Shown here piece after piece: positions 1 through 11,300 of a stretch of DNA of 64,000 nt. The notes under the pieces are model-generated. The model was not told where the DNA came from. It worked only from the letters and a program-made list of their open reading frames with translations, and did no database searches. The position numbers and the translations under genes are program-made. The stretch comes from Heterotrichella gracilis (lineage: Eukaryota; Sar; Xanthophyceae; Tribonematales; Xanthonemataceae), in contig JAULBX010027938.1 of the NCBI GenBank assembly GCA_032358255.1, positions 62,001-126,000 on the forward strand, given 5' to 3'. Position 1 is the first letter of the stretch. Each line of letters begins with the position of its first letter.

Positions 1-55
1 AATTAGCGTATTATCTTTACACTGATAAGATTGGAAATATTCCCTGCCCGTTCAG

Positions 56-253
56 GATATCGCCAAGGTGGTCATCGCCCTTGGGGACGTGCAGCACCTG
101 GACACCACCCTCATGAATGCAGTGGCAGAGGAGGTCCTCCCCTCGCGCATCAACGAGTTCAACCCCCTTGGCCTCTCCAGGATGGTGCGCGCCAGCAACC
201 AAATGGGGTTCTATTCCACCAAACTGGCACTGGCAGCAGCGGGCAAGCTGTAG
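56..253 (+). CDS. 3' terminal exon of a helical-repeat (RAP/FAST-kinase-like) protein, partial
   Basis: An intron acceptor (ttcag) at 51-55 opens a frame from base 56 to a TAG at 251-253, giving 65 C-terminal residues. The peptide carries the pattern ALGDVQHLDTTLMNA...LPSRINEFNPLGLSRMVRA. It resembles one and a half helical units of the type seen in organelle RNA-binding proteins with FAST-kinase/RAP or octotricopeptide-like repeats ('...ALa.l...d..L...va...l....efnp..ls'). In algae such proteins usually act on chloroplast or mitochondrial transcripts. The rest of the gene lies left of the window, so domain content and targeting cannot be checked. The family call is inference from a short repeat pattern. 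The exon tail and stop region recur about 89 bases downstream, as noted separately. Confidence 0.45.
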   Translation, partial: DIAKVVIALGDVQHLDTTLMNAVAEEVLPSRINEFNPLGLSRMVRASNQMGFYSTKLALAAAGKL

Positions 254-366
254 TGGGGCACGGCATGGTATGGCCGGCTGGAGTTGCTATTGCATGGGGG
301 TTCCCACTACCCCTTACAAAGGCAGCAGCGGGCAAGCAGTTATAGGGTGCCTCACGGCATGGCAGG
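232..366. repeat. Tandem duplication of exon end and 3' flank
   Basis: The stretch ggcagcagcgggcaag followed by a T/A-rich stop region and 'cacggcatgg' at 232-274 recurs in diverged form at 321-366, an offset of about 89 bases. The duplicated unit covers the last codons of the preceding exon and the start of the 3' untranslated region. Confidence 0.6.
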
Positions 367-2090
367 GTGGCATTGCACGTGGTCCCATCAAACATTGGTC
401 AACCGGCAGAAATGTAGGTGTTGCATGGGCGTCGGTTGTATATCCAGAGGGGGGCAGGGGCAGCATTCGGGGTTTATCCAGACGCAGCCTGGACATCAGT
501 GCATTGGTAATGGAGGGGTTTTCAGACCTAGATTGCTCAACCTCATAATCAAGTACAGCATGGTTGATTATGAGCTGTGCATGTATGCCGCATGAGTGAC
601 TCGGTCCAGGGTCGGGCACTGCGGCAAGGCAGCGTCTGTGGTAGTGTGAGTGAGCAGGTTTGGGTAACAGCATCTGTTGTAAAAGTAGGCATTATTTGTA
701 GTAACATTCCTCAGCTGGTTCTGTCCTCATGAGGGGCTGCTGCCAATTGGTGGTGCCTTCATCTGCGTGGCTTCACATGCATGGCATGCACAGTTTCGGT
801 GGTGTTGATAAGTGGATGACACAAGCCGCATACACTGCCAACTTTACGTGTTTCAATCGCAGTTCCACCGCAATCTCTGCGACACATTGGCTTCAAGGCA
901 GTTAAATCAAGGTCAATTTCACGGTAATAACTGTTTTAGGGTGAATAAAAAAATAAGATGAACCAAAAATGAAATAAGATATATTTTCCTGTGAAAGCTT
1001 CCATTGCCAATTTATTGATAAGAGTGCTGCACCAGCAGTTGGCAGAGAAGTCTTTCACCTATGTTGGTATCGTCGAGTCTCTAAAGAACGTTGCAGCTGC
1101 CATCTCGCGCCCACCTGTTACGATCAATTTGGTGCCATTAGAAGCTTCCCTTACAAGTAGGGCACCTGCGACTGCAGGACGCCAGCCAGGTCCTGTAATG
1201 CGCACAACAAATCTGGCTCGCGACACCTTTTGAATTGATTGCCCTCTATCAACAGGTTAGTGTGACCGCCTTGCCAGAATGCAACAGTGAGCCACGCAAG
1301 TCAAGATATCTTCTTGCTTTGAAGCAGCTGCAGCAACGCGCGCTTCAGCCGAAATACATGTGCTCGACTGAATTTAATTGCAACAGCCCTCCGCAATAAG
1401 CTCTATCTGAGCTTCAGTACCACTACGCAGCCTGGGTGTTTGATACAGCTGACAGGAATTTGTCAACATCACCTAGGCTCAAGTACCCAGTGCTAGGTAC
1501 CCAGACGCCCGAATTGAGTGTGGGTATGGCTGCGGAGTAGGCTCCAAGCGGTTTATGGCTACCCACTTGGCCAAAGCATTTAGAAAGATGGGCACGGCAC
1601 AGTGCGACCAGCCTGGAAGCCCACCTAACGATGCCCCAGCCACCACAGAGGTAGGTTCTGTTGCCCTTGGTTAAGGTTTCCTCCACCCCCCTGTTTACAC
1701 CCAGTGCTCCTAGATCCCCTTCTAGTCAACCCCCATACTGGACACACTGTTGATGTCAGACACTGGATATTGCTCCTAGCTCACTTCTAACCCATGACAC
1801 TCTTGGCTCAGCCTGGGCCATGACACTGCATACCAGGTTGCAAGGGGCTTGCTACTCCCTGAAGGTGCCTTGCTGCAACCTGCTACTAGCATCTGTTACA
1901 CTATGGCAGGCTGCCCTGTCCCAGCTGGTAACAGGGTGGTAACAGTGTCCAGAAACCCTTCCCTTGTGTACTGTTGCGCACACACGCACCACTCCAAACC
2001 CTCGCCACCCTGCAGTACTGGTGGCGCGCCACGTGTGTGCCGTTGCTTCTAGGTGTCATGTGATCCATCACGTGTGTTTTGGCCTTTCAG
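254..2090. other. Intergenic region with no firm gene; should hold the first exon of the flavoenzyme gene
   Basis: No open frame here shows a recognisable family. The downstream amine oxidase needs an upstream ATG exon ending in phase 0, because its second exon is open only from 2064 and contains no ATG. That exon probably lies here but could not be identified. An ATG-less frame at 991-1233 (81 codons) is the longest plus-strand candidate, but it resembles nothing I know. Confidence 0.5.
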
Positions 2091-4355
2091 GCTGCACAAG
2101 CTGTGGATGACAGCGGGCATGGAAGCGAGGCTGCACCCTCAGACCGTGCAGATGTGCTGGTGCTAGGAGCCGGCGTGGCAGGGCTGGCAGCTGCTCGGAG
2201 CCTGCAAGGAGCAGGCCTCAAGGTACGTTGGAACTGCAGTGCAAATGTAGGGAGTGTAATGATGAAGCCGGGGTTTTGCTTAGGGTTTTGGCAGGGGTGT
2301 CACAGACCACTCCAGCCATAACAGGTACCTACTTGGGTTGCAGTTGCCTTCGTTCAATCTGTGTGCCAACTGCAGTGCAGGCAGTACAGATGTGCTTTTC
2401 CTGTGGTGAGGCCTGTGCCATGTGCCCTGTGCTGTAGTGTTTGCACCCAGCAGCAGCACAGCGGGCCACTCCCCAGTGCCCCAAATATAGCAGTGTCCTC
2501 TATTGTTTCGAATATTTACACGAATTTCCCCTCCACAGGTGATCGTGCTGGAAGCCCGGGATGTGGCTGGGGGGCGGATACGCACCCACCGCACTGCGAA
2601 CGGGGAGGTCTTAGAGCTAGGCGCTGGCTGGATCCACGGCAACAACGTCAAGCAGAACCCCATTGCGCAAATAGCCCAGGAGCTCAAACTTGCGCTGCAT
2701 GTGTCCAGCTACGAGTGCGTGACGGTGTATGGCCAGGAGGGGAAGCTGTCGCAGAAGGTCCTAGCCCACTACTACACGTGAGTAATTACTGCCCCACATT
2801 CGATTTTCAGCTTATACTATTAATATTATCATTATTATCAAGTGCCAATATTATCAGTAGTATCAAGGGTGTATTTAATGTCCAAGCAAATTGAGCTTCT
2901 CTGCATCTATTACCACACCCCAGCGCAGTGCCGCGCATTTTGTACCACCCCACCTGAGCACCAGCACATCCTGGCGCACCCTTCCACCCAGCGCCAGTAT
3001 CGCCGTACGCCTGGTCTAAACCCTAAACCCTATGTCGCCCGCAGGCTGTTCAAGCGCTTTGAGGCCCAAATGGAGCGCGACCAGGACCGGCTCAGCTTTG
3101 ACGTACCCCTGCAGCGGGTGTTCGGCGGCTTCTGCAATGCTCTGTCGCAGGATGACCGCACGGGGCTTGAGTGGATGGCACACTGCACCATTGAGCAGGA
3201 GTATGCAGCGGACCTGGAGGAGCTTTCCACCTACTGGTGGAACCAAGACGAGGACATGCCAGGGGACAACGCGATCATCACAACAGGGTATGACCAGGTG
3301 GTGACCCATCTAGCTGAAGGGCTGGACATCCGGTATGGGCAGGTGGTCAGCCAAGTGCAGTATGGTGCCCCAGTGATCAAGGTGGGCACAGAGGGGAAGC
3401 GGGGCTTTTCAGCGCAGCGGGTGGTGGTGGCGGTGCCCCTGGGCGTGCTCAAGCATGAGTCGATCGACTTCCAGCCGCCGCTGCCGCACAGCAAGCTGCA
3501 GGCCATGCAGACGCTGTGCATGGGGGTGCTGAACCGGGTCTACCTCACGTTTGCCGAGCCCTTCTGGGACACCGAGGTGGAGTTCATCGAGCGCATGTCG
3601 CCCGTCAAGGTGGGGATTGTATAGTAAGCTGTTGGATGTAAAAAATGCTGCCTGGAATAGGGAATTGAATGCTCTGTAATCATTTGCAGTGATTAAGTTC
3701 ACAGTTGACTGCTAGCAAGGTTACAACCGCAGCATGCTGTTCCAGACTGCTGCACAGCATGACTGTCATTGACGCACGTTGACTGCGCAGCCAAACATAT
3801 GGGTTACACCTTGACAGGGCCTACTTAATGGACAATCAACCCTGGGGTTCAGCTGTCATCTGGCATGCATGACAAATATGTGAATTGTTGCACAACTAAG
3901 TAATTATGCTGTCCTTCCAGGGCGTGTGGCAGGAGTTTTACTCCATGTGGAAGACGAGCCGCCAGCCCATCCTGGTGGGCCTGCTCAGCGGCAAGTTTGC
4001 GCGCATGGTGGAGACCATGGAGGACGGCGAGGTGGTGCGCCAGGCCATGGACACGCTGCGCACCCTGTACGGGAGCAAGGTACCCGTGGCCCCGCTGGAG
4101 TTCCACATCACGCGGTGGGGCCAGGATCCCTTCACCCACGGCTCCTACTCGCACATCGGCCCAGGCGCATCCATGAGCGTGTACAATGACATGGCGGCCA
4201 GCGTGGACGACAGGCTGTTTTTCGCCGGGGAGGCCACGCACAGCGCCTACCCCGCCACGGTGCATGGCGCGTATCTGTCGGGTCAGCGGGAGGCGGGGAA
4301 GATCCGGGAGCTGCATGGGGGCGCGGCCACGCTGGCGGCTGTCGGGGCCTGCTAG
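2091..4355 (+). CDS. Flavin-dependent amine oxidase, polyamine oxidase type (5' exon missing)
   Basis: Exons 2091-2222, 2539-2777, 3045-3609 and 3921-4355 join in phase to give 456 residues plus an unidentified N-terminal exon. FAD-linked amine oxidases of this family oxidise polyamines (or, in LSD1-like members, methyl-lysine) and release H2O2. The N-terminal part has the dinucleotide-binding motif GAGVAGLAAARSL, then VIVLEARDVAGGRIRTH and LGAGWIHG, which are typical FAD contacts. The middle has the substrate-lobe motif VVVAVPLGVLK. The C-terminus ends with RLFFAGEATHSAYPATVHGAY, the second FAD-binding signature. No SWIRM domain or targeting signal is visible, so a cytosolic or peroxisomal polyamine oxidase is more likely than a histone demethylase. 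The last three residues are not a clear PTS1. A double CCCTAAA motif sits 13 bases before the acceptor of the third listed exon. Confidence 0.85.
3016..3031 (+). repeat. Interstitial telomere-like motif (CCCTAAA)2 in an intron
   Basis: The sequence taaaccctaaacccta lies in the amine-oxidase intron, ending 13 bases before the exon that begins at 3045. It matches two units of the plant-type telomere repeat. Confidence 0.8.
3700..3790. repeat. Dispersed repeat, copy A (intron)
   Basis: The part reading ctgctagcaaggttacaac...gcagcatgctgttc...cattgac resembles 5350-5425 closely enough to be a second copy. It lies in the last intron of the amine oxidase gene. No coding capacity or terminal repeats were seen, so the element class is unknown. 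Confidence 0.55.
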
Positions 4356-5967
4356 GTAGGAGTGGCGGTGCTGTTTTGTGAGGCTGGGTGGGGTGGGCAG
4401 GGGCGATGTGCGGGCCATGGTTCCCGCACCCGTGCTGAGCTCGTCCCAGTGGGTGCAAGGCTAGGCTAGAGCAGTTGTATCAAAATCAGGGGTGGTGTTG
4501 ACCAGTGATTTAATTTTTTTTCCAGTTCCGTGTTGTAATCAGTTTTCCTTTCAAGCCCAACATATTCTGCAACAAAGGCCCACCACCTTCTTAATATGCG
4601 CAGAGTTGATTCAAGTTCAGAACTGCTTGCCATTGTTCTTAAACAAGTAATTTGACAGACTGAGCTTCATGTCCACCACTTTCTGCTCAGCCTGGCTGCA
4701 AACGCGGTTCTACAAAAACATTACATATGTCATATGTGTTGTTGCCAAATTATTTTCTGCTCATATCTGCAACTAATTCTTGTAAGCCGTTGGTGGCTGC
4801 AAATATACTTTTGTGACCACGGCAGCTTTAAACCATTTGGCAGAATCTAATTTATCACGATTGCAATTGTTGGCTCAGCCTTCGTAGGGTTTCACCTCTG
4901 AGGAGTCACAGGGGCACTGCCACGCGCTCAGCATGCATGCAAGCATCATATACATATGTGACAGATCAGCTGCAGCATGTAGTACACGATGCCGCAGTGC
5001 GCTGACATGCAGCAAGCCGGGCTTTGAGAACATAACTACGCCTCTGTGTGCCCCCTTCCTTTCTTTCCAATGGCATGCTATGTGCACACACACGTTGGTG
5101 ACAGGTGACAGTCTCAGTTTGAGACCCGGGTAAGACCCAGCCTGGTACCACACCACGATGCTAGCCATATCAAAACAGTCCACCGTGGCCAGTAAACGGT
5201 TGCGACTTAGCAAGCAATGCTTGAAGCCGGCTTGCTGCCCCATGGCATGGCCAGTAATATTTTATTTATTGAGGGTAAACGTTACAAAATGTTGCCGATT
5301 CAGAAACAGGAAACTGGATGGTGTGTAAATTCTTGCAATGCTCAAAAGTTTACTGCTAACAAGATTGCAACTGCAGCATGCTGTTCTTAAATGCTGCACA
5401 ACAGGACTTTCATTGACTGCGCTGGCAAACCACTGCTCACAAAAAGACCGCATACCCCGGGTCAGCGTGACACCAAATGCTGCAAAAAACAAGTGCTGGC
5501 TGGCTATTTATTAGGCCACAACCACCATCGGCAGCGTGGTGGTACATGAAATCTCAAAATTAACCTTGCTGCTTGAATCAGTCAAGGGGTGATACACACA
5601 CGAATCATTGTGAATATTCATTTTGAATGAAGCTGTTCATTGGCATTCAACAGAGCTGCCCTGTTGAAACCCTCTCCTTTGCTGGCCTATGACTGAGTGT
5701 GCAAAAACAGGCATACGCTCAAAACCTAGCGCACAAAACACGATGCACAGTGTCCTACAAACAGCGGCAGATAGGTGAAGAGTTTTCAAAAAAGCTTCAT
5801 CCACCACCATAAGTTACATCCTAGATACAAGGCCGATTGCAGTTAAAACGCAGCTTGCGCCTGGTCTGGAATGTGGGCAAAACTAAACTAGTAGCACAGG
5901 ACTGCCCAGCACCCCGCTCTCAAACCTAGCAGTACCCAACTCATCGTTTTCACGCCTGGCGCTACCT
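4356..5967. other. Convergent intergenic region without a recognised gene
   Basis: This 1.6-kb AT-richer stretch lies between the 3' ends of the amine oxidase and DUF506 genes. It contains TGTAA at about 4533, a possible chlorophyte polyadenylation signal for the plus-strand gene, and repeat copy B at 5350-5425. Open frames are short and lack family features. Confidence 0.6.
5350..5425. repeat. Dispersed repeat, copy B (intergenic)
   Basis: The part reading ctgctaacaagattgcaac...gcagcatgctgttc...cattgac matches 3700-3790 with scattered substitutions, in the same orientation. Confidence 0.55.
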
Positions 5968-7551
5968 CTAGCTATGGTGGCCTGTGAGCTTCACAGTCCG
6001 GATGGGGCGCTGCTGCCAGTCGTTCCAGCCCTGGCTGGGCGCCTGGCTGCTGGTGTTTGGCTTTGGTGGCAGCGCTGCGATGCTGGCCGCCGCTGCCAAC
6101 CCGCTCGACAGCAGGGACTTGGCCTTGAAGCCAACTGTGCTGCTGCGTGGCCTGGGTTCACTGCTGCCACTGGTGGTGGGCGCAGGGGTGAAGGCTGACA
6201 TTGCGTTCAAGGGGCTGGTAGGGGAGGAGACCTCCAGCAGGCTTGCGTCGTCCTTGTCTGATTGGGATGAGGAGGATGAGGACCTGCTGAAGGAGGCTTG
6301 GTTGATGGCCACGTCCTTCGCCTTGGCAGGCAGCCACTTTGACACCATCGACTTGGACTGCCTCCATGGTGGGCAGGTGAGGCGCTTGCACTCAAATGCC
6401 GACTGCATCTCCGAGCACACAGCGTGGACCAGGGGAGCCAGCTTGGAGGCTGTGCCCACAAACTCCTCGGGGACGATGGTGGACAGGATGGCGCTGTACA
6501 GCTCAGTTGGGTGGGCCATTTGGAACTGGTCCTTGAAGTGTGGCTCCACTATGAACTCCACCCCATCGTAGTCTCCCTCCCCATGGACCATCAGGAATAG
6601 ATGGTGCAGGTTGTGAAAGCAGTCTGTCCCGTTGCCACCGCCCAGTGCTGTCCTCATGCGCACTCTGTACCCAATGTTGGACAGCTTGGAAGCCAGCACG
6701 ACGGTGTCATACTTGCTTTCCTCCTCCAGGGTTTGGGCCTTGAAGAAACGCACGTCCCGCAGCAACTGCAAAAGGCAAACAGAAACGTCAGTGGTTTGAA
6801 CAGCGTGGTTGGTTTGTGAAAGTGCTGGTGCAAGGCGGCTTGACGACCGGCACAAACTTTAAACGACACATGTGGCCGGTGTGCGCTGTTGAAACTCGAT
6901 TAGCATACATCGGACAGCAGTCACCAAAAACGGTTCCCCAAACACACCAAGTACAAAGCTTTTGCAAGTTTTGAGCAAGGAACGCACGAAAGACAAGCTC
7001 CATGGTGCCGCATTGCACAACTCGAATATTCTGGAGGTGGGCACCCGACCTTGACTGGCTAGGTACTCGCTGGTCCAAGAAACGGCACCAAACGCGAGAA
7101 TGCACACACACACCCACAAGAAAGGTACAGGAATACACTTTGTACCCTCAAGCCGCCAGGGATGCGGTGTCCAAGTGCCCGTTCAGATGCTGACAGCTAC
7201 ATGCACCGTCACACGGAGCCTAGAGAATACAGGGCCAAACTCACCCTTGACTCGAAGAGGCTGCTCGGCGTCGTCAAGTAGCTCAGCCTGTCCTTGAGCT
7301 TGGACACCTTGACGGAGATTTGCTTGCTCTTCTTGTCGTTGTGCAAGAACTCGTCGCACTGCACATGAGGGAAGTCGGTTGAGTTCCTGGACTTGAAAAA
7401 GCACTGGCGGCAGGCTGTGCAAAAACAACCCAATGTGCTACCATACCTCCAAGTCGAACAGCATGGAGGACTCCAGCGAGGGAAGGGTGGGTAGCGTGCC
7501 GACCATTGGAGGGGTTGCTGGCATCGATTGGCGAGTTACGGCGACAGCCAT
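5968..7551 (-). CDS. DUF506 (PDDEXK_6-like) plant-type protein
   Basis: Exons on the minus strand are 7551-7447, 7358-7245 and 6765-5968, giving 338 residues. The start is the ATG at 7551; the frame stays open upstream, so an earlier start is possible. The second and third exons carry the DUF506 core: a conserved Gly-Tyr region (NIGYRVRMR), then FIVEPHFKDQFQMAHPTELY, VPEEFVGTASKL, and finally LTCPPWRQSKSMVSKWLP, which matches the family's 'LPPWR....y..aKWL' ending. The family is plant-specific and assigned to the PDDEXK nuclease-like fold by remote similarity; members are stress- or nutrient-responsive, and the molecular function is not established. After the core, about 120 residues are Ser/Pro-rich low complexity including a six-Ser run. 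No transit peptide is obvious. Confidence 0.85.
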
Positions 7552-8856
7552 TGGGGACAACTGCTGCTGGACTGCTGCTACGCTGGCTGCACCTGTGCTA
7601 TTGCATTTTGAAGCCTGGCAACCTTGAATGGGGTAGGGAAACAAGAGACGCTGTCAAGTACTCTTACACCGCTTTCAGTGGGTGGCTTCCAGGGAGGTTT
7701 TGGTGGGCTGAGAGGTTGCGTCGGAGAGGTTTATGTTGGTTTGCACTCCAGTTGTAGGCAGGCCATATCATAGTCAGCACCAGAAGAGTATCTCCCTTGG
7801 CACGTTTTGCGATTGTGCCGCCGCCGCCGCCGCATCAAAGTTGTGCGCTGTGCAATTCCGTGGCTGATCGCCACGCTCGCGTCGCTCGCCCCTCGCGGTC
7901 GTGCCCATGTCAGCAACGCACTTTATTATTCGCACAGCCGCCGCCCACCAGATGCACCCCGTGGCCACCGTTCCTCCCCGTATCCCCGTTTCGATTCGAG
8001 AAGCTGCAGGTCTGCATGATGCGCCTCGAGCGCCTGCCAGGCCAGTGCCAGGCGGCCTGGCGTGCACGCTGCCTGAGGCACAAAGCTTGGGCGAAACACA
8101 CGTGGTTCTGTAAAGCACCTCCCACTGCACACCTCTCTGGCTCTTTGGCGTTGCATGCCAGTGCTCGTCGCCTGCCCCAGCGCCCGCAAAAGTTTGAAAG
8201 CGGGACCACCGTATCCGCCAGCTAGTGTCCACGACATTGCCTCTCACTGGTGAACCTGCCAAGTCACACAGCACTGGCTTCAACACAGGGCTTCTCAGGT
8301 CCTGGCTGGGTTGTGCCAATGTGATAGCCTTGGCCCGCACCAGCACGTGGGCTCTGTTGGCGGCTGTCGGCTGTCCACAAGTGCTCACAACCAGCTTCTG
8401 GTTGACAGCTCAGAAATGGTGGTGCACAGGTAGGCCCCAGTGAAGTGCCAGAGGCGCCTTCTCAGTGTTACAAATATACAAACACACCAGGGGTTAGGGC
8501 TGTGTCATGTGCTCTTTGCAGTGGTCCTGATCAATACATGTATTGGCGTTGGATTGCACACCCAGCTGAGCCCAACTTGCTCAGGACAAGCTGACAGGAC
8601 TCGAGGGTTTATAGAGCCCGTCTAAGGGTATAGAATGATGTCTGCAGAGCCCATCTAAGATATACCTTGCATTCTTAGGTGCATAACATCGAACCCAAGT
8701 TCAATAGTGCATATAAATATGTAAATCCAATAAATCGTCTGGTAGAGATGCTGGAAAATTTGCAATCGCTTGGAACGTTTGCATCCATCACAGCTCTTCA
8801 ACCTGGTGGCCCCTTGCTCACTGGCTCTTGCAACAATACACAATCGCGTGCTGTGA
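7552..8856. other. Upstream region of the DUF506 gene, partly GC-rich, no firm gene
   Basis: A GC-rich block at 7800-8210 includes a (gccgcc)n run at 7816-7832 and keeps frames open on both strands, the longest on the minus strand at 7774-8388 (204 codons). These frames overlap, have biased low-complexity composition and match no family I know. I read the block as the 5' region of the DUF506 gene rather than a gene. At 8590-8670 an 'agagccc(g/a)tctaag' motif is repeated in tandem. Confidence 0.5.
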
Positions 8857-11300
8857 TCACAGCTTCGGCAGCGTGCCATTCGGCGGAATGCCGCGGGTAT
8901 AGTCTCCACTCCTGCCCCCGCTCTTGTGCAGCAGCTGCACATCACAGATCACCATGTCCTTGGACACCGCCTTGCACATGTCATACACAGTCAGCGCCGC
9001 CACGCTGGCCCCTGTCAATGCCTCCATCTCCACGCCAGTCGGCCCCACTGTGCGCGCGGTCGCATGTATCACCACTGCGTGTGCTGCCGGCTCCAGATGC
9101 AGTGACACATCCACCTTGTGGAGCAGGATGTTGTGGCACAGCGGGATGAGGGCGCTCGTCTGCTTGGCACCAATTATACCTGCAGGTGGCGGAAGGGATT
9201 TGGTTGTTTGGTGGCTGTGTGACCAGACATGGCACAATACTACAGCCGCGATCTGGGGATTAATGGCCAGCAAGCAGGGGTTCATGGGTACAGTGAGGGA
9301 TGGATGTAGCTGATAATGCACCCTGTGCATAATGCAATGTGGCTGGATGTAGCTGATAATGCACCCTGGCACTTCAAGGGTTATGGTGGACAACGTGCGG
9401 CGCAGCACCAGCAAGCCTGGCCCATGCATGAACTTCAGAGTATGAGTCATCCTCACATCCATGCGACGGGGTAACATGGCTGCCATGCATGCAATACAAT
9501 CACCTGCCAGCTTGGCAACTGCCAGCACATCGCCTTTCTTCAAGCTATTGGCCGCCACCTGCTTGTATGCAGCCTCGCCCAGCAGCACCCTTGCCATGGC
9601 CACTGCTGTACGCGTTGTGCTCTGCTTCTGCAAGAAGGGGTCCAGGGGTAGCAACCAGGCATGCGCAAATTGCTTGGAGATTACTGAGCGGGTGCATCCT
9701 GCATGCATTGGTGGGGTGCATGCATTGGCTTATGTTCGATGCCGTTGCACATGCAGCTGGAGCTGGGACACCCTACAAATGAAGCAAGATCTCATACACA
9801 TGCAAGCAGCTCCACTAATATTGAGGGGATTGATGTAGCTGTTGGTACCAACGACTAATCCCGCGCCATCGGGTATGCATCGAGCGTAAATGGGTGCCAC
9901 CCGCATGCTGGCAACATGCTAATGAAGCTCACCTCACTGACATCTACCATGCTAGCTTTCCCCTCTGAATCAACATGTGTTAGGCTTTCCCCAGCTCCAG
10001 CCGCTGGCGAGTCCCGCATGTCAAATGTGCCACCTGTCAAGCCATGTGCTGCATGTGTATGTGTATGGCCCTTGTCCTGCCACGTGCCATTGGAGCTGCC
10101 ATTTGCATGGCTTGTGCCGCTGGATGGTGAAGCTCTGTCACTGGTGTGTAAAGCACCCGACAGTGAAGACGGTGATTGTGGTTGTGAGGCTCCGACATCG
10201 TTATTGAGCCCTTGCGCATATGGCGCCGGCCCTGCAGAGCTCTGCACATGGTGCGCAACTGTGCCTGCAACGTGGCTACATGGTTGGCTGCTGATGGCCT
10301 GGAGCGCTGAACGACGCGGTGGCTCAGGTATTGCACCGCTGGTTGAAGCCCCTCCTGTTGACACCCAGTCAGCTACGGCCTCTGCGGTGGAAGCTGTGCT
10401 GCTGTTTGCTAGATGGCGCAGCCCAAAGAAGTCTTCCAACTCCTGCAGGTGTGCAGCCAATTCAGCACCCTGTCTCAAGCAACGTCTGCAGGACTGCTCC
10501 GCGTATTTTGCAAGCAAGTAAAGCGTTGAATATTCCCGCCTAAACCGACTTGTCAGCAGAGCATGCGAACTTGAAGACCTATCGATATTTTACCTTGTTG
10601 ATTACTGCAATTTGAGGAGTTGGCGCGGTGGAAGTTGAGGGCTGGCTGGGCGCTTCCCTGGGCCGCCCGCCGCTGACACCAAACACCTCATCCAGCTCCT
10701 GGAAAGTTGTGCGAATCAAGGAACGGTGTCTGACCAAGAGTGTTGCAAGATCAGAGGAATACCAGGCACCCGGCAAGAGCAACAGCCCCAAGAACAAGAA
10801 CGCCCTAGCAGGGGAAGCAGGGGAAGAAGACCTCCTGAACAAGCACTCTCCGGCCACTTGGTGTTCAGCACAAACAGTGCAGCATGTTTAATGCCAGAAC
10901 CCAGCGTACCTGGTTAACATGAGCTATATCTGGCTCGAATGGCTGCCTAGTGAAGGAGCGATGCTGTGTGTGTGCCTGCCGATGGGGTACGTTGATGCAG
11001 TTGCGTTCAACCTGGAGCAGATATAATAATTGCTAAAAATTAACTATGAGGCCCTTAGCAAGCGCCCGTAGTGCCTCAGTGCTGCAAATCACGCTGCACA
11101 TGAAGTATCGCAAATATGCATGTATTCATATGCATGCATCGTCCAATCGCATGCATGCGTTCAATGCTACCACTCACCTGGTTCGTTTGCTGCAGCGACA
11201 GAAAAGCATATGCCACAATGTTGTTCACAAGTAACCGATCGTCCCTGAACAAGGAGCTGAAGGGTAAGCATCGTCTCTTCAAGAGCCTCAAACTCGCCAT
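8857..11300 (-). CDS. CNX3: Cyclic pyranopterin monophosphate synthase (MoaC/CNX3) with long N-terminal extension
   Basis: Exons on the minus strand are 11300-11178, 11011-10910, 10845-10594, 10493-9933, 9627-9504 and 9179-8857, all in phase, 494 residues. The last three exons encode MoaC, which in molybdenum-cofactor synthesis converts the MoaA product to cyclic pyranopterin monophosphate. Diagnostic motifs are [63 protein letters not shown] with the catalytic-site Lys, and the C-terminal KSGGRSG. In plants CNX3 is mitochondrial. The first exon ([19 protein letters not shown]) looks like a mitochondrial presequence. The 329-residue extension is unusual: it includes one hydrophobic segment ([14 protein letters not shown]) and a Ser/Pro/Gly-rich stretch. 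The MoaC part is secure. Joining of the three upstream exons is inference from splice phase, and they could belong to a separate gene. Confidence 0.8.
9298..9378. repeat. Short tandem duplication in a MoaC intron
   Basis: The sequence ggatgtagctgataatgcac appears at about 9301 and again at about 9344, within the intron between the last two MoaC exons. The offset is 43 bases. Confidence 0.7.

Noticed and set aside
7774-8388. 204-codon minus-strand frame upstream of the DUF506 start
   Set aside because: Overlaps competing open frames on both strands in a GC-rich block and shows no domain. It does not join the DUF506 exons in a way I can support.
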